In this document: piece after piece, positions 16,904-29,647 of the stretch
Layout: every line of letters begins with the position of its first letter
Numbering within the stretch: the first letter of the stretch is position 1
NCBI RefSeq assembly: GCF_900454895.1
Contig: NZ_UGTA01000001.1
Coordinates: 1,674,001 to 1,738,000 of the forward strand
Direction of reading: 5' to 3'
DNA length: 64,000 nt
Origin: Phocoenobacter uteri
Lineage (GTDB): Bacteria > Pseudomonadota > Gammaproteobacteria > Enterobacterales > Pasteurellaceae
Notes under the pieces: model-generated
Databases searched by the model: none
What the model was told of the DNA's origin: nothing
What the model saw: only the letters and a program-made list of their open reading frames with translations
Position numbers and translations under genes: made by a program

Positions 16904-17710
16904 TTATTGTAAGCGTTGGGTATATTCTATATGGGATTGCTCATCAAATAAAGCCTGTTTATCATTTAGCACAAATCCGCCAAGAGATTGAGATAAACTT
17001 TCCACCGTGCTTATCATTAAGCGTAAATTGGTGACGTCATTGCCGCAAGACGGCACATACATAAAGAACGCTAATCCAATGGTAGTAAACTCATCAAGGT
17101 TATCCAAATCAAACGTGCCAGGTTGCACCATATTAGCAACGCTGAAAATCACAGGGCTTGCGGCATTATCAATATGACGATGGAATAACTTATGCTCGCC
17201 ATATTGAAAACCTATTTCTTCTAAATGCTGAACAATTTGTCTGCCACTAAACTGTTGATGTTCTGGGGCAACTAAATAAAGGGTTAAAACCTGTTCCATC
17301 ACATCTTGCTCAGTTTCTGGCTCACTCTCAACAGGTTCTTGCATTTCATCTTCTTGTGGCTGTTCCACTTCTTGATTGATAACCACCGCTGGCTGCGTTT
17401 CCTGCTCCTGAACACTTGTCTCATCATCTAAACGAATTTTAATTGCACTTTCAGTAGGCTCAATACTCTTTTCAGGATTAGTCGTTACAGTCTCAGAAAC
17501 AACCTCTTTTTCCTGCTCAGACATCACATTTTGAGACTCATAAAAAGGTTTATTTGATGTATTTTTTAATGGGCTTGCAGGTCGTGGGCGAGCAGAAAAA
17601 TCATTTTCAAACACTTGCGATTTTTCTTTGTTTGACGCAATAAGCGTATAACCAATTAAAATAATCACTAAAATTAACGCTACCGCAGATAAAACCACTG
17701 AAAGTTCCAT
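16904..17710 (-). CDS. zipA: Cell division protein ZipA
   Basis: ZipA tethers FtsZ polymers to the inner membrane. The 268-residue protein has an N-terminal transmembrane helix (residues 4-24), a charged linker, a Pro/Glu/Gln-rich disordered stretch (about 60-135) and the C-terminal FtsZ-binding domain (about 138-268), with VLTLYLVAPEHQQFSGRQIVQHL and FFMYVPSCGNDVTNLRLMI. It is shorter than the 328-residue E. coli protein, mainly in the linker. It is divergent from cysZ. Confidence 0.93.
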   Translation of the reverse strand: MELSVVLSAVALILVIILIGYTLIASNKEKSQVFENDFSARPRPASPLKNTSNKPFYESQNVMSEQEKEVVSETVTTNPEKSIEPTESAIKIRLDDETSVQEQETQPAVVINQEVEQPQEDEMQEPVESEPETEQDVMEQVLTLYLVAPEHQQFSGRQIVQHLEEIGFQYGEHKLFHRHIDNAASPVIFSVANMVQPGTFDLDNLDEFTTIGLAFFMYVPSCGNDVTNLRLMISTVESLSQSLGGFVLNDKQALFDEQSHIEYTQRLQ

Positions 17711-17805
17711 TATAATCCCCTTTATTGTTGAAGTTTATTCTTTGTAAAATGGTTGGAATAGCTTACCATATTTCTACGTATTTTTTAAAAAATAAGGAAA
17801 AAATT

Positions 17806-18582
17806 ATGTCTTTATTATTAGCACCCCCACAAAATCAATTTGAGTCGGGGCTATATTATTTTACCTTTGGCTGGCGTTTAATTCTACAACGTAAACTACT
17901 GCCTTTTGTATTGTTGCCTTTGCTGATTAACGTCACCTTAATCATTGGATTATTATGGTTTTTTATCGCAAACATTGATGACTGGCTCAATAATTTAGTG
18001 AGCTTTATGCCAAGCTGGTTAGATTGGATTACGGTTATTTTAATGCCTCTAGCCATTTTAGGATTGGTGGTCTTTTTCTATTTTACGTTTACCACCCTCG
18101 CCAATTTTATCGCTGCCCCTTTTAATGGATTGCTAGCGGAAAAAGTCGAACTTCAACTTACAGGCGAATTATTATTAGAAACCTCATTTACTGATATTCT
18201 CAAAGATATTCCAAGAATGCTAAAACGAGAATGGCAAAAAATGATGTACGCATTACCTCGTGTTATTTTACTCTTTGCTTTAGGATTTGTTCCATTACTC
18301 GGACAAACGATCATTCCTATTCTCTTTTTTATTTTTGGTTGCTGGATGTTAGCGATTCAATATTGTGATTATCCATTCGATAACCACAAAGTCAGCTTTA
18401 TCCAAATGCAAAAAGCTCTTTCTCAACATCGAGTAATGAATTTTACTTTTGGGGCATTAGTGAGTATTGCCACTCTTATTCCAGTGGTGAATTTAGTGAT
18501 AATGCCTGTGGCGGTGTGCGGAGCAACGGCGATGTGGATTAAAGAATATCGCTCTGATTTTGTAGTAACAAATTATCATTAA
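17806..18582 (+). CDS. cysZ: Sulfate transporter CysZ
   Basis: CysZ is an inner-membrane sulfate permease feeding cysteine synthesis. The 258-residue protein begins with an amphipathic segment and has long hydrophobic helices at about 25-55, 65-100 and 140-185, with GFVPLLGQ near 165 typical of the family. An in-frame upstream start is possible, but the ATG at 17806 follows AAGGAA and gives the family N-terminus (the GLYYFTFGWRLI region), so it is chosen. The gene often neighbours zipA in gammaproteobacteria, as here. Confidence 0.92.
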   Translation: MSLLLAPPQNQFESGLYYFTFGWRLILQRKLLPFVLLPLLINVTLIIGLLWFFIANIDDWLNNLVSFMPSWLDWITVILMPLAILGLVVFFYFTFTTLANFIAAPFNGLLAEKVELQLTGELLLETSFTDILKDIPRMLKREWQKMMYALPRVILLFALGFVPLLGQTIIPILFFIFGCWMLAIQYCDYPFDNHKVSFIQMQKALSQHRVMNFTFGALVSIATLIPVVNLVIMPVAVCGATAMWIKEYRSDFVVTNYH

Positions 18583-18618
18583 TTCTTATTTGTAAGCTAT
18601 TTTTCAAACCAATAATAA

Positions 18619-18671
18619 AGCGGTCATATTTTTTTCACTTTTTACAAATTATGAAAAAAATATGACCGCTT
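18619..18671. terminator. Terminator between cysZ and yidC made of inverted uptake sequences
   Basis: AAGCGGTCATATTTTTTT at 18619-18636 is the exact reverse complement of 18654-18671. The 18-bp stem contains the uptake core minus its first two bases in both orientations and lies between convergent genes. Confidence 0.85.
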
Positions 18672-18693
18672 AAATTTTTACGTTACGTCGCGA

Positions 18694-20319
18694 TTATTTT
18701 TTGCGAGTATGTAATCCTTTTTTCTCTAAATTACGGTAAATCCACCATTGTTGGAAAATCGTAATTGAGTTTGAAGTGATCCAGTAAAGTACCAATCCTG
18801 ATGGGAAGAATAAGAAGAACCCAGTAAAGATAATTGGCATAAACATCATCACTTTTTGTTGCATCGGATCAGCCACTGGTGTTGGCGACATTTTTTGTAA
18901 TAAGAACATCGACGCCCCCATTAACAACGGCATAATGTAGTATGGGTCTTGTGCTGATAAATCGTGGATCCAACCAAAGAATGGCGCATGACGCAATTCA
19001 ACGGCTTCCATAAATGTCCAATATAATGCAATGAAAATCGGCATTTGGATAAGAATTGGTAAACAGCCACCCATAGGGTTTACTTTTTCTTCTTTATACA
19101 ATTTCATTGTTTCTTGGCTCATACGCTGACGATCGTCGCCAAAACGCTCACGCATTTCTTGCAATCTTGGTTGCAACATACGCATTTTCGCCATTGAAGT
19201 ATATTGTGCTTTGGTTAATGGATATAAAAGGCTCTTCACAACGATGGTGACACAGATAATTGCAATACCCCAGTTACCCACTAATTGTTGAATATGTGTT
19301 AATAACCAGAATAATGGTTTAGCAATAAACCAAGCCCACCCGTAATCAACGGTTAAATCAAAGTGATTTGCCGCTTGTGCCATTTCTTCCTGATTTTTAG
19401 GTCCTGTCCATAAATGGCTTTTGATAACCGTTTGTGAATTTGGTGCAACGGTTGTTACTTCACCACGATAACCGATTGACGCAGTGCCGTCGTTGTTCGT
19501 ACGAGAATAAAGATGATTTTCTGCATTTTGATTTGGAATCCACGCTGACACAAAATAGTGTTGTAACATCGCAACCCAACCTGCTTTAGTATCCACAGAA
19601 AGATTTTTCTCTTCCATCTTATCAAAAGAATATTTTTCATAATTGACTTCTGATGATGAGAACGCGCCCCCCATATAAGTTGGCATCGTTAAGTTACCTG
19701 ACGCATCTTCTAAAGTATGTTTAATTTGCCCGTAAGGTTGAACTTCAATCGCTTGTGCTGATTTGTTATCTACCACGAAATCAACAGCAACATCATAGCT
19801 ACCACGTTTTAAGATGAATTCTTTTGTGTAAACCACACCATCTTTTTCAAAAGTTAAAGGTACAGATAAAGCATCTTGACCTTCAGCTAATACAAATTTA
19901 TCCGTGGTTACTTGGTATTGTGGACGGCCTGCTGTGGTATCAATACCATTTTTTCCAACTAAACCACTTTGTGCGATATACACCGTTTTTGCATTATTTT
20001 CTAATAATTTAAACGGTGCTTTGCTGTCTAATTGTGCATTATGTTTTAATAAATCAGACTCAACAACATCACCGCCTAAAGTGTCGATCACTAAGCGTAA
20101 TACATCACTTTCAACAACAATGGTTTTACCTGTTGTTTTTTGCTGATTGATTGCAGTGGTTTGAGATGATACAGGCACATCGCTTGATTGCGTTGCAACT
20201 TGTGCTTGTTGTGCTCTGGCTTGTTGAACTTCTGGATTATGATCTGTCTGCCATTGTGTAAAAATCAAAAATGACACCAGAAAAAAACCGATAACGAGTA
20301 AACTACGATTTGAATTCAT
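18694..20319 (-). CDS. yidC: Membrane protein insertase YidC
   Basis: YidC inserts and folds inner-membrane proteins alone or with SecYEG. The 541-residue protein has the N-terminal signal-anchor helix (residues 5-22), a large periplasmic beta-supersandwich domain (about 60-330) and the conserved five-helix C-terminal domain, including WGIAIICVTIVVKSLLYPLTKAQY (insertase core with the groove Arg replaced in position by Lys), MGGCLPILIQMPIFIALYW and FLFFPSGLVLYWITSN. It ends in a basic tail. It is downstream of rpmH-rnpA-yidD in the classical order. Confidence 0.97.
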   Translation of the reverse strand: MNSNRSLLVIGFFLVSFLIFTQWQTDHNPEVQQARAQQAQVATQSSDVPVSSQTTAINQQKTTGKTIVVESDVLRLVIDTLGGDVVESDLLKHNAQLDSKAPFKLLENNAKTVYIAQSGLVGKNGIDTTAGRPQYQVTTDKFVLAEGQDALSVPLTFEKDGVVYTKEFILKRGSYDVAVDFVVDNKSAQAIEVQPYGQIKHTLEDASGNLTMPTYMGGAFSSSEVNYEKYSFDKMEEKNLSVDTKAGWVAMLQHYFVSAWIPNQNAENHLYSRTNNDGTASIGYRGEVTTVAPNSQTVIKSHLWTGPKNQEEMAQAANHFDLTVDYGWAWFIAKPLFWLLTHIQQLVGNWGIAIICVTIVVKSLLYPLTKAQYTSMAKMRMLQPRLQEMRERFGDDRQRMSQETMKLYKEEKVNPMGGCLPILIQMPIFIALYWTFMEAVELRHAPFFGWIHDLSAQDPYYIMPLLMGASMFLLQKMSPTPVADPMQQKVMMFMPIIFTGFFLFFPSGLVLYWITSNSITIFQQWWIYRNLEKKGLHTRKK

Positions 20320-20484
20320 TTTGGTTTCTCTGTATTTGTTGAAGAAAAGGGAAAAATCCCACTAATAAAGGGGAACATTTTATAATAGGTTGACACTCAA
20401 TCCAACCGATTTTTATAGACAAATGCTAAGTTCTTGACCAAATATTGCAAATTTTAATCAATAAGTAACCGCTTACTTATTCTC

Positions 20485-20751
20485 TTAAGAAGATTTTGGC
20501 GGAACGGGATCATCGCCTCCTTGATGTAAAGGGTGGCATTTTAAAATGCGTTTAATGGTAAGCCAACTGCCTTTAATTGCACCATGAACTTGAATAGCCT
20601 CTAATCCATATTGAGAACAAGTGGGATTAAAACGACAGCGTGGTAATAACATTGGGCTGATAAAATAACGATAAAATTTTATCAATAGAATAAAAAGATG
20701 TGCAACTAAACTTACTTTTCTTTTTTTGCTAGACGAATGTGGCGTTGCCAT
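20485..20751 (-). CDS. yidD: Membrane protein insertion efficiency factor YidD
   Basis: A small membrane-associated protein that assists YidC-dependent insertion. The 88-residue sequence has the family motif CRFNPTCSQYGLEAIQVHG near 39 and the C-terminal KCHPLHQGGDDPVPP. Its start overlaps the rnpA 3' end by 40 bp, the usual arrangement for this pair. A 165-bp gap without an evident gene separates it from yidC. Confidence 0.93.
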   Translation of the reverse strand: MATPHSSSKKRKVSLVAHLFILLIKFYRYFISPMLLPRCRFNPTCSQYGLEAIQVHGAIKGSWLTIKRILKCHPLHQGGDDPVPPKSS

Positions 20752-21074
20752 AATTTATCCAATGCTAAAAAAAGTGCCTGATTATCTAATTTACCGATAC
20801 CGCCTTTTGCGATAAACACAAAATCAAGGGCAGGTAATTCATGCTGATTTAGACGGAAACTTTCACGCACAATACGTTTAATTCGATTACGATCGTGAGC
20901 ACGTTTTAAATGCTTTTTCGCAACAGTTAAACCTAAACGGGGAATTTCAGTGGAAGTTTGACGAGCGAGAATAGTCATCTGAGGCGTTGAAGCTCGCAGA
21001 GGATCTTCAAAAACCGCTCTAAATTGAACGGGAGCTAACAGACGTAGCTCCCGAGAAAATTTTAGCTTATTCAC
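20712..21074 (-). CDS. rnpA: Ribonuclease P protein component (GTG start)
   Basis: The protein subunit of RNase P, which with M1 RNA removes tRNA 5' leaders. The 120-residue protein shows the RNR signature in HLKRAHDRNRIKRIVRESFR near 56-75 and an N-terminal FSRELRLLAPVQFRAVF typical of Pasteurellaceae. The only suitable start is GTG at 21074, as in related species. It is 37 bp from rpmH. Confidence 0.95.
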   Translation of the reverse strand: MNKLKFSRELRLLAPVQFRAVFEDPLRASTPQMTILARQTSTEIPRLGLTVAKKHLKRAHDRNRIKRIVRESFRLNQHELPALDFVFIAKGGIGKLDNQALFLALDKLWQRHIRLAKKEK

Positions 21075-21111
21075 TATTTTAGTTTACGACTAAAAAGTAT
21101 ATTACTGCAAA

Positions 21112-21246
21112 TTATGCAGATAAGCTTTTACGACCTTTAGCACGACGACGAGCTAAAACTTGACGGCCATTCTTAGTTGCCATACGAGTACGGAAACCGT
21201 GTGAACGAGCACGCTTTAATCGAGATGGTTGAAAAGTACGTTTCAT
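21112..21246 (-). CDS. rpmH: 50S ribosomal protein L34
   Basis: A 44-codon gene encoding a highly basic protein: MKRTFQPSRLKRARSHGF at the N-terminus, followed by RTRMATKNGRQVLARRRAKGR and ending KSLSA. It is identical in form to gammaproteobacterial L34. It heads rpmH-rnpA-yidD-yidC. dnaA is not upstream; roxA is. Confidence 0.97.
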   Translation of the reverse strand: MKRTFQPSRLKRARSHGFRTRMATKNGRQVLARRRAKGRKSLSA

Positions 21247-21376
21247 TATTATCTACCTAGTTAAAATTATTAAACCATAAAAAGAGTGCAAATTTTAACG
21301 ACAAATATCGAAAAGATCAAGAACTATCTACACTCCACCAAATTAAATTTGTAAAGACTAAATTGTTAGTATTTAC

Positions 21377-22579
21377 TTACTCCGCTTCATTTAACAAAAT
21401 CCAACCGCAATCGAGCCAATCACATAGGCAATCAAGCAGCAATTCTAACTCATTCTGATCCTGAGTTTTAGATGCTAATTTATTCCAAGAAATAGTATCG
21501 CCATTTGCAATACGAACCAGTAAATCAGCTTCCATTTCATTTAATTCATCAATCCATTCACCATTGACATAAATGCGTAACGGATTTTCTGTATAAACAA
21601 TTTTAACATTACTATCTTGAATCAACCAAGAACCGTCTTCAAGTGCTGTTTGCAATTCATCAGGATAAAATGCTTCATCTATTTCAAGTTGTTCATAACG
21701 GCGAGAACTTACTGCTGTCGCAACACTATGTAAAAATAAATAATCAAACTGATCAGATGTTTGTAATAAATAAGTTAACTGCTCTTTAAAATTGGCTACT
21801 GTCTTAGGATCTAACAATCCATTAGGCTGACTATCAATACCTAAACGAAATGGTACGTTAAGCTGTGAAATATCTATATTTTGTTGATGCTGTAAATGAT
21901 GATTAACTTTATCTAACAATTCAACAGAACTAGGGAAACGCAATCCAAAAGAAAAAGTCAAACAATCCGTTTCTGCTACTCCATAATGAGCCATACGAGA
22001 AGGGACATAAAGAATATCTCCGGGGTTCATTACCTCATCTATAACCAGCTCCCCCATATCATCAAAAATACGAATAGGCTGATTCGGATTGAATTCAGTA
22101 CTTGGATCACACCACTTGCCTAATTGCCAACGACGTTGTCCATAGCCTTGTACTAGAAATACATCATACTCATCATAATGTTTCCCAACAGAGCCACCTT
22201 TTGGAGCATAAGATACCATAATATCATCACGCTGCCATTGTGGAATAAATCCAAAGGCTTGCCACAACTCACCTAATTCAGGCGACCACTGCTCTAGATT
22301 TTGTACTAATACAGACCAAAATTCTGGTAAATTTTCAAAATCCTGCTCACAAAAAGGACTGATTTTAACTTGCCATTGTTTTTCATCATCAATGTGATGA
22401 CATTGAACTAAACGAGCAACAACATCTTCTTCTAAAGCTAAATCAAGAATATCCTTAGGTGTAAACAAACCAACAATTTGTGGTAAGCCATTGCGAATAA
22501 CAAGCGGTTTCTTTTGCCAATAATTTTGCAAAAAAATCTCTGGAGTGATTTCTTCTGGCAAACAAAATGGAATGTTCAT
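21377..22579 (-). CDS. roxA: Ribosomal protein uL16 3-hydroxylase, JmjC-type oxygenase (RoxA/YcfD)
   Basis: RoxA hydroxylates an arginine of ribosomal protein L16 using Fe(II) and 2-oxoglutarate. The 400-residue protein starts with FLQNYWQKKPLVIRNG near 17, has the iron-ligand motif HYDEYDVFLVQGYGQRRW (His and Asp near 133-135), ILYVPSRMAHYGVAE near 188 supplying the distal His, and a C-terminal winged-helix dimerisation/substrate region. The length is close to that of E. coli YcfD (373). Confidence 0.9.
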   Translation of the reverse strand: MNIPFCLPEEITPEIFLQNYWQKKPLVIRNGLPQIVGLFTPKDILDLALEEDVVARLVQCHHIDDEKQWQVKISPFCEQDFENLPEFWSVLVQNLEQWSPELGELWQAFGFIPQWQRDDIMVSYAPKGGSVGKHYDEYDVFLVQGYGQRRWQLGKWCDPSTEFNPNQPIRIFDDMGELVIDEVMNPGDILYVPSRMAHYGVAETDCLTFSFGLRFPSSVELLDKVNHHLQHQQNIDISQLNVPFRLGIDSQPNGLLDPKTVANFKEQLTYLLQTSDQFDYLFLHSVATAVSSRRYEQLEIDEAFYPDELQTALEDGSWLIQDSNVKIVYTENPLRIYVNGEWIDELNEMEADLLVRIANGDTISWNKLASKTQDQNELELLLDCLCDWLDCGWILLNEAE

Positions 22580-22985
22580 AACTAACTCCTTAAATCATCG
22601 CCTTTTGAAGAAGGGGTGATATCATATTTAAATCTTTCTTATTCTAATTATAGACTTGTTCATTCTAATTTGTAAACTCTTTTCAGAATTTGAAGTAAAG
22701 AATAACAATTATGTTACTTATGTACTAAAATACAGCTCAAATACTCAATTTATTACTTTTTACCTATCATAGTGTCATCAAATTAAGATAATAAACAATA
22801 ATGCCTCATTTATACCTTTTATAAAGTATTATCATATTGATTTAAAAGAAAGTGATATATCACCACTATATTTCTTCTAACCTCAAACTTGATACACTTT
22901 CATTTCATAATTAGAGAACATAAATAACCATAATAAATTTTATCTGATAAAACGTATTTGCTCTTACTCTTTATATACTTTCCCC
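22580..22985. other. Intergenic region without recognised gene
   Basis: About 400 bp of AT-rich sequence between the roxA start and the rRNA operon terminator. It must contain the roxA promoter; ACTCCTT at 22580-22590 is the complement of its ribosome site. No ORF with plausible coding character, tRNA or structured RNA was recognised. Confidence 0.6.
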
Positions 22986-22992
22986 TAAATGC

Positions 22993-23022
22993 AAAAAAGC
23001 CGTAACTATCTCTAGTTACGGC
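22993..23022 (-). terminator. rRNA operon terminator
   Basis: GCCGTAACT at 22999-23007 pairs with AGTTACGGC at 23014-23022, followed on the minus strand by TTTTTT. It lies just downstream of the 5S gene. Confidence 0.9.
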
Positions 23023-23039
23023 TCTCTCTAAATTAAAAC

Positions 23040-23154
23040 CCTGATGGTGTCCTACTCTCACATGGGGAAACCCCACACTACCATCGGCGTTACAACTTTT
23101 CACTTCTGAGTTCGGTATGGAGTCAGGTGGTTCCGTTGCACTATGGCCATCAGG
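23040..23154 (-). rRNA. rrf: 5S ribosomal RNA
   Basis: On the minus strand the sequence begins CCTGATGGCCATAGTGCAAC and ends GGACACCATCAGG, with pairing ends (CCTGATGG/CCATCAGG) and the conserved CCGAACTCAGAAGTGAAA block of gammaproteobacterial 5S rRNA. About 115 nt. It is the last gene of the operon. Confidence 0.97.
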
Positions 23155-23259
23155 AAAATCTTTCAATATTCTTCTCTAATTTTCTTTATTCTTTAATTAA
23201 AAACAAGCTTCTACTTCTACTTTCTTTATTCGTCTTTCCAAAAACACTTGAGCGTTGTA

Positions 23260-26162
<2,903 letters not shown>

Positions 26163-26350
26163 ATACAACCTCAAGTGCTTTCACACCTAAAGTTGTCATT
26201 AAACAACTCAAGTTCGTATGTTGCTTTTGTTCAACATACTGTTTTTTAGTTTCTTACTCAGACTTCATAAAGATTTAATATTCAATTTATCAATTTAAGT
26301 TAATAAACCAAACATCAAACTTGAAAGTCTTCAGTTTTCAGCTTGTTTCC

Positions 26351-26367
26351 AATTTTTTAAAGAACAA
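26351..26367 (-). promoter_or_regulatory. Spacer boxA antitermination element upstream of 23S
   Basis: The minus strand reads TTGTTCTTTAAAAAATT, a boxA-like element in the tRNA-23S spacer, matching the position of the second boxA of E. coli rrn operons. Confidence 0.65.
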
Positions 26368-26453
26368 ATATAACAAAACACTTTTGTGTTTCATCATTGA
26401 TAAACAAACTTACAAATATAATCTATCTATAAATTCACTTAGCAATGATGAAT

Positions 26454-26529
26454 TGGTGGAGATAAGCGGGATCGAACCGCTGACCTCCTGCGTGCAAGGC
26501 AGGCGCTCTCCCAGCTGAGCTATATCCCC
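26454..26529 (-). tRNA. tRNA-Ala (anticodon TGC)
   Basis: A 76-nt cloverleaf with encoded CCA. Acceptor GGGGATA pairs with TATCTCC, and the anticodon loop TTGCAC carries TGC. It lies in the 16S-23S spacer. Confidence 0.97.
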
Positions 26530-26566
26530 ATTCACATCACTATCATTTCTAACCACACTCAATGAG

Positions 26567-26643
<77 letters not shown>

Positions 26644-26711
26644 AGAAATGATGTCTTTTGTCTTATTTCTATCAAACAATCTGTGTGAACACTCGCTGTC
26701 GCTTATTTAGG

Positions 26712-28253
<1,542 letters not shown>

Positions 28254-28391
28254 AAAAGTTTAATCGCTCAATAAACTGACATAGAATTTTTATTAAATAA
28301 ATTTTCAGTGACACTTATTAAGACTTTAATTTCAAAAATATTTTTTAAATAAGTCAAATCAACAAGTGCCCACACAGATTGTCTGATAAAT

Positions 28392-28403
28392 TGTTAAAGA
28401 GCA
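28392..28403 (-). promoter_or_regulatory. Leader boxA antitermination element of the rRNA operon
   Basis: The minus strand reads TGCTCTTTAACA, the consensus boxA recognised by NusB/S10, about 140 bp before the 16S 5' end. Confidence 0.85.
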
Positions 28404-28407
28404 AAAA

Positions 28408-28457
28408 ACAACGACGCACCTAGTAAACTTTCTTTCTTCACAACAGTGCGTCGTTGT
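28408..28457 (-). promoter_or_regulatory. Hairpin at the very 5' end of the rRNA leader transcript
   Basis: ACAACGACGCAC at 28408-28419 and GTGCGTCGTTGT at 28446-28457 form a perfect 12-bp stem with a 26-nt loop. From the promoter position, transcription should start near 28460, so the stem begins within the first few nucleotides of the precursor. Confidence 0.7.
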
Positions 28458-28466
28458 GTGTGGCGT

Positions 28467-28494
28467 ATTATAGGGATTTTAAAAAACTACGCAA
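28467..28494 (-). promoter_or_regulatory. rRNA operon promoter
   Basis: The minus strand has -35 TTGCGT (28489-28494), a 16-bp spacer and a consensus -10 TATAAT (28467-28472), then a GC-containing discriminator ACGCCAC. An AT-rich run just upstream could act as an UP element. Confidence 0.85.
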
Positions 28495-28588
28495 GCACTT
28501 TTTTCAAAAAAGTTTAAAAAAATTGTTCGAGCGATTACTTTTAATTCAAAACGGTGCTTTTTTGTAAATTTATGTCAGTTTTTGACCG

Positions 28589-29401
28589 CTATTTCTGACA
28601 TTCATCACAGTAAAAAGTATTACGTTGCCCGATGATTTTTGTCTTAATTTGGTTTTTGCACTGATGACATTCTTCGCCTTTACGCCCATATACCTGTAAA
28701 ACCTGTGCAAAATAGCCCGGTTTGCCGTCTGGTTGCACAAAATCTTTCAACGTTGTTCCCCCCTGCTCTATCGCTTTGGCTAAAACTTGCTTAATTATCG
28801 TCACTAATAAGTGAGATTGCTCCTCTGTTAAAGTGCAAACTAATCGCTCAGGCAAAATTTTTGCGAGAAATAAACTTTCACACGCATAAATATTCCCCAC
28901 GCCAACTACAACGGTATTATCCATGATGAACTTTTTAACCGCCACTTTTCTATTTCTACTCTTCTTATACAGGTAATCGCCATTAAATTCTGCTGAAAGG
29001 GGCTCTAATCCGAGTTTTTGGAAAATCGGCATTTGTGAAATATTATCTGCCCACAGCCAAGCACCAAATCGGCGTGGGTCGTTATAGCGTAAAACAATGC
29101 CATCTTGTGTGATCAAATCAATGTGATCGTGCTTGCCGACATCTTTAGTTTCTTTTTCTAAAATACTTAATGAACCTGACATACCAAGATGAATAATAAT
29201 TTCGCCTTTTGTGGTGTGAATAATCAGATATTTAGCTCGGCGTGAAATTACGGTAATTAGGGCATTTTGCATTTCGCTCAATTCATCACTCACCAACCAA
29301 CGCAGTTGCTTTCGGCGAATAATAATCTCTTTTATGGTTTTGCCCACAAGATAGGGGGATATTCCACGCACGCTCGTTTCAACTTCAGGTAATTCTGGCA
29401 T
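28589..29401 (-). CDS. mutM: Formamidopyrimidine-DNA glycosylase (Fpg/MutM)
   Basis: A base-excision repair enzyme that removes 8-oxoguanine and formamidopyrimidines, with AP-lyase activity. The catalytic N-terminal proline is present in MPELPEVETSVRG, which fixes the start at 29401; a longer reading frame upstream is ignored because Pro must follow Met. VGNIYACESLFLA near 168 is the helix-two-turn-helix, and the C-terminal zinc finger is CHQCKNQ...FYCDECQ. The length of 270 residues is typical. Confidence 0.96.
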   Translation of the reverse strand: MPELPEVETSVRGISPYLVGKTIKEIIIRRKQLRWLVSDELSEMQNALITVISRRAKYLIIHTTKGEIIIHLGMSGSLSILEKETKDVGKHDHIDLITQDGIVLRYNDPRRFGAWLWADNISQMPIFQKLGLEPLSAEFNGDYLYKKSRNRKVAVKKFIMDNTVVVGVGNIYACESLFLAKILPERLVCTLTEEQSHLLVTIIKQVLAKAIEQGGTTLKDFVQPDGKPGYFAQVLQVYGRKGEECHQCKNQIKTKIIGQRNTFYCDECQK

Positions 29402-29558
29402 TTTATTTTCTCTTCTATATATAAGGATAAGATTTTGCAAATAGTAAATAAAATTTGACCGCTTGTGAAGTGAATGTAATTCGTTATTTTTAAATTTAGT
29501 CTTATGAGAAAAGTTATATTGAGTAAAAGGTTGGCGCTAATCCTACAAATTTATAAAT

Positions 29559-29593
29559 AAAAAAACCTGTCGCCAATAATCTGCAACAGGTTT
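29559..29593 (-). terminator. Terminator of potD
   Basis: AAACCTGT at 29563-29570 pairs with ACAGGTTT at 29586-29593. On the minus strand it continues into TTTTTTTAT. It lies about 55 bp after the potD stop. Confidence 0.85.
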
Positions 29594-29647
29594 CTGTTAA
29601 GTATGAAAAACGGTAAATTTTTATAAAAATTTGACCGCTATAAAACC

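Noticed and set aside
22900..23166. Open frame of 88 codons on the minus strand
   Set aside because: It overlaps the 5S rRNA gene and the rRNA terminator.
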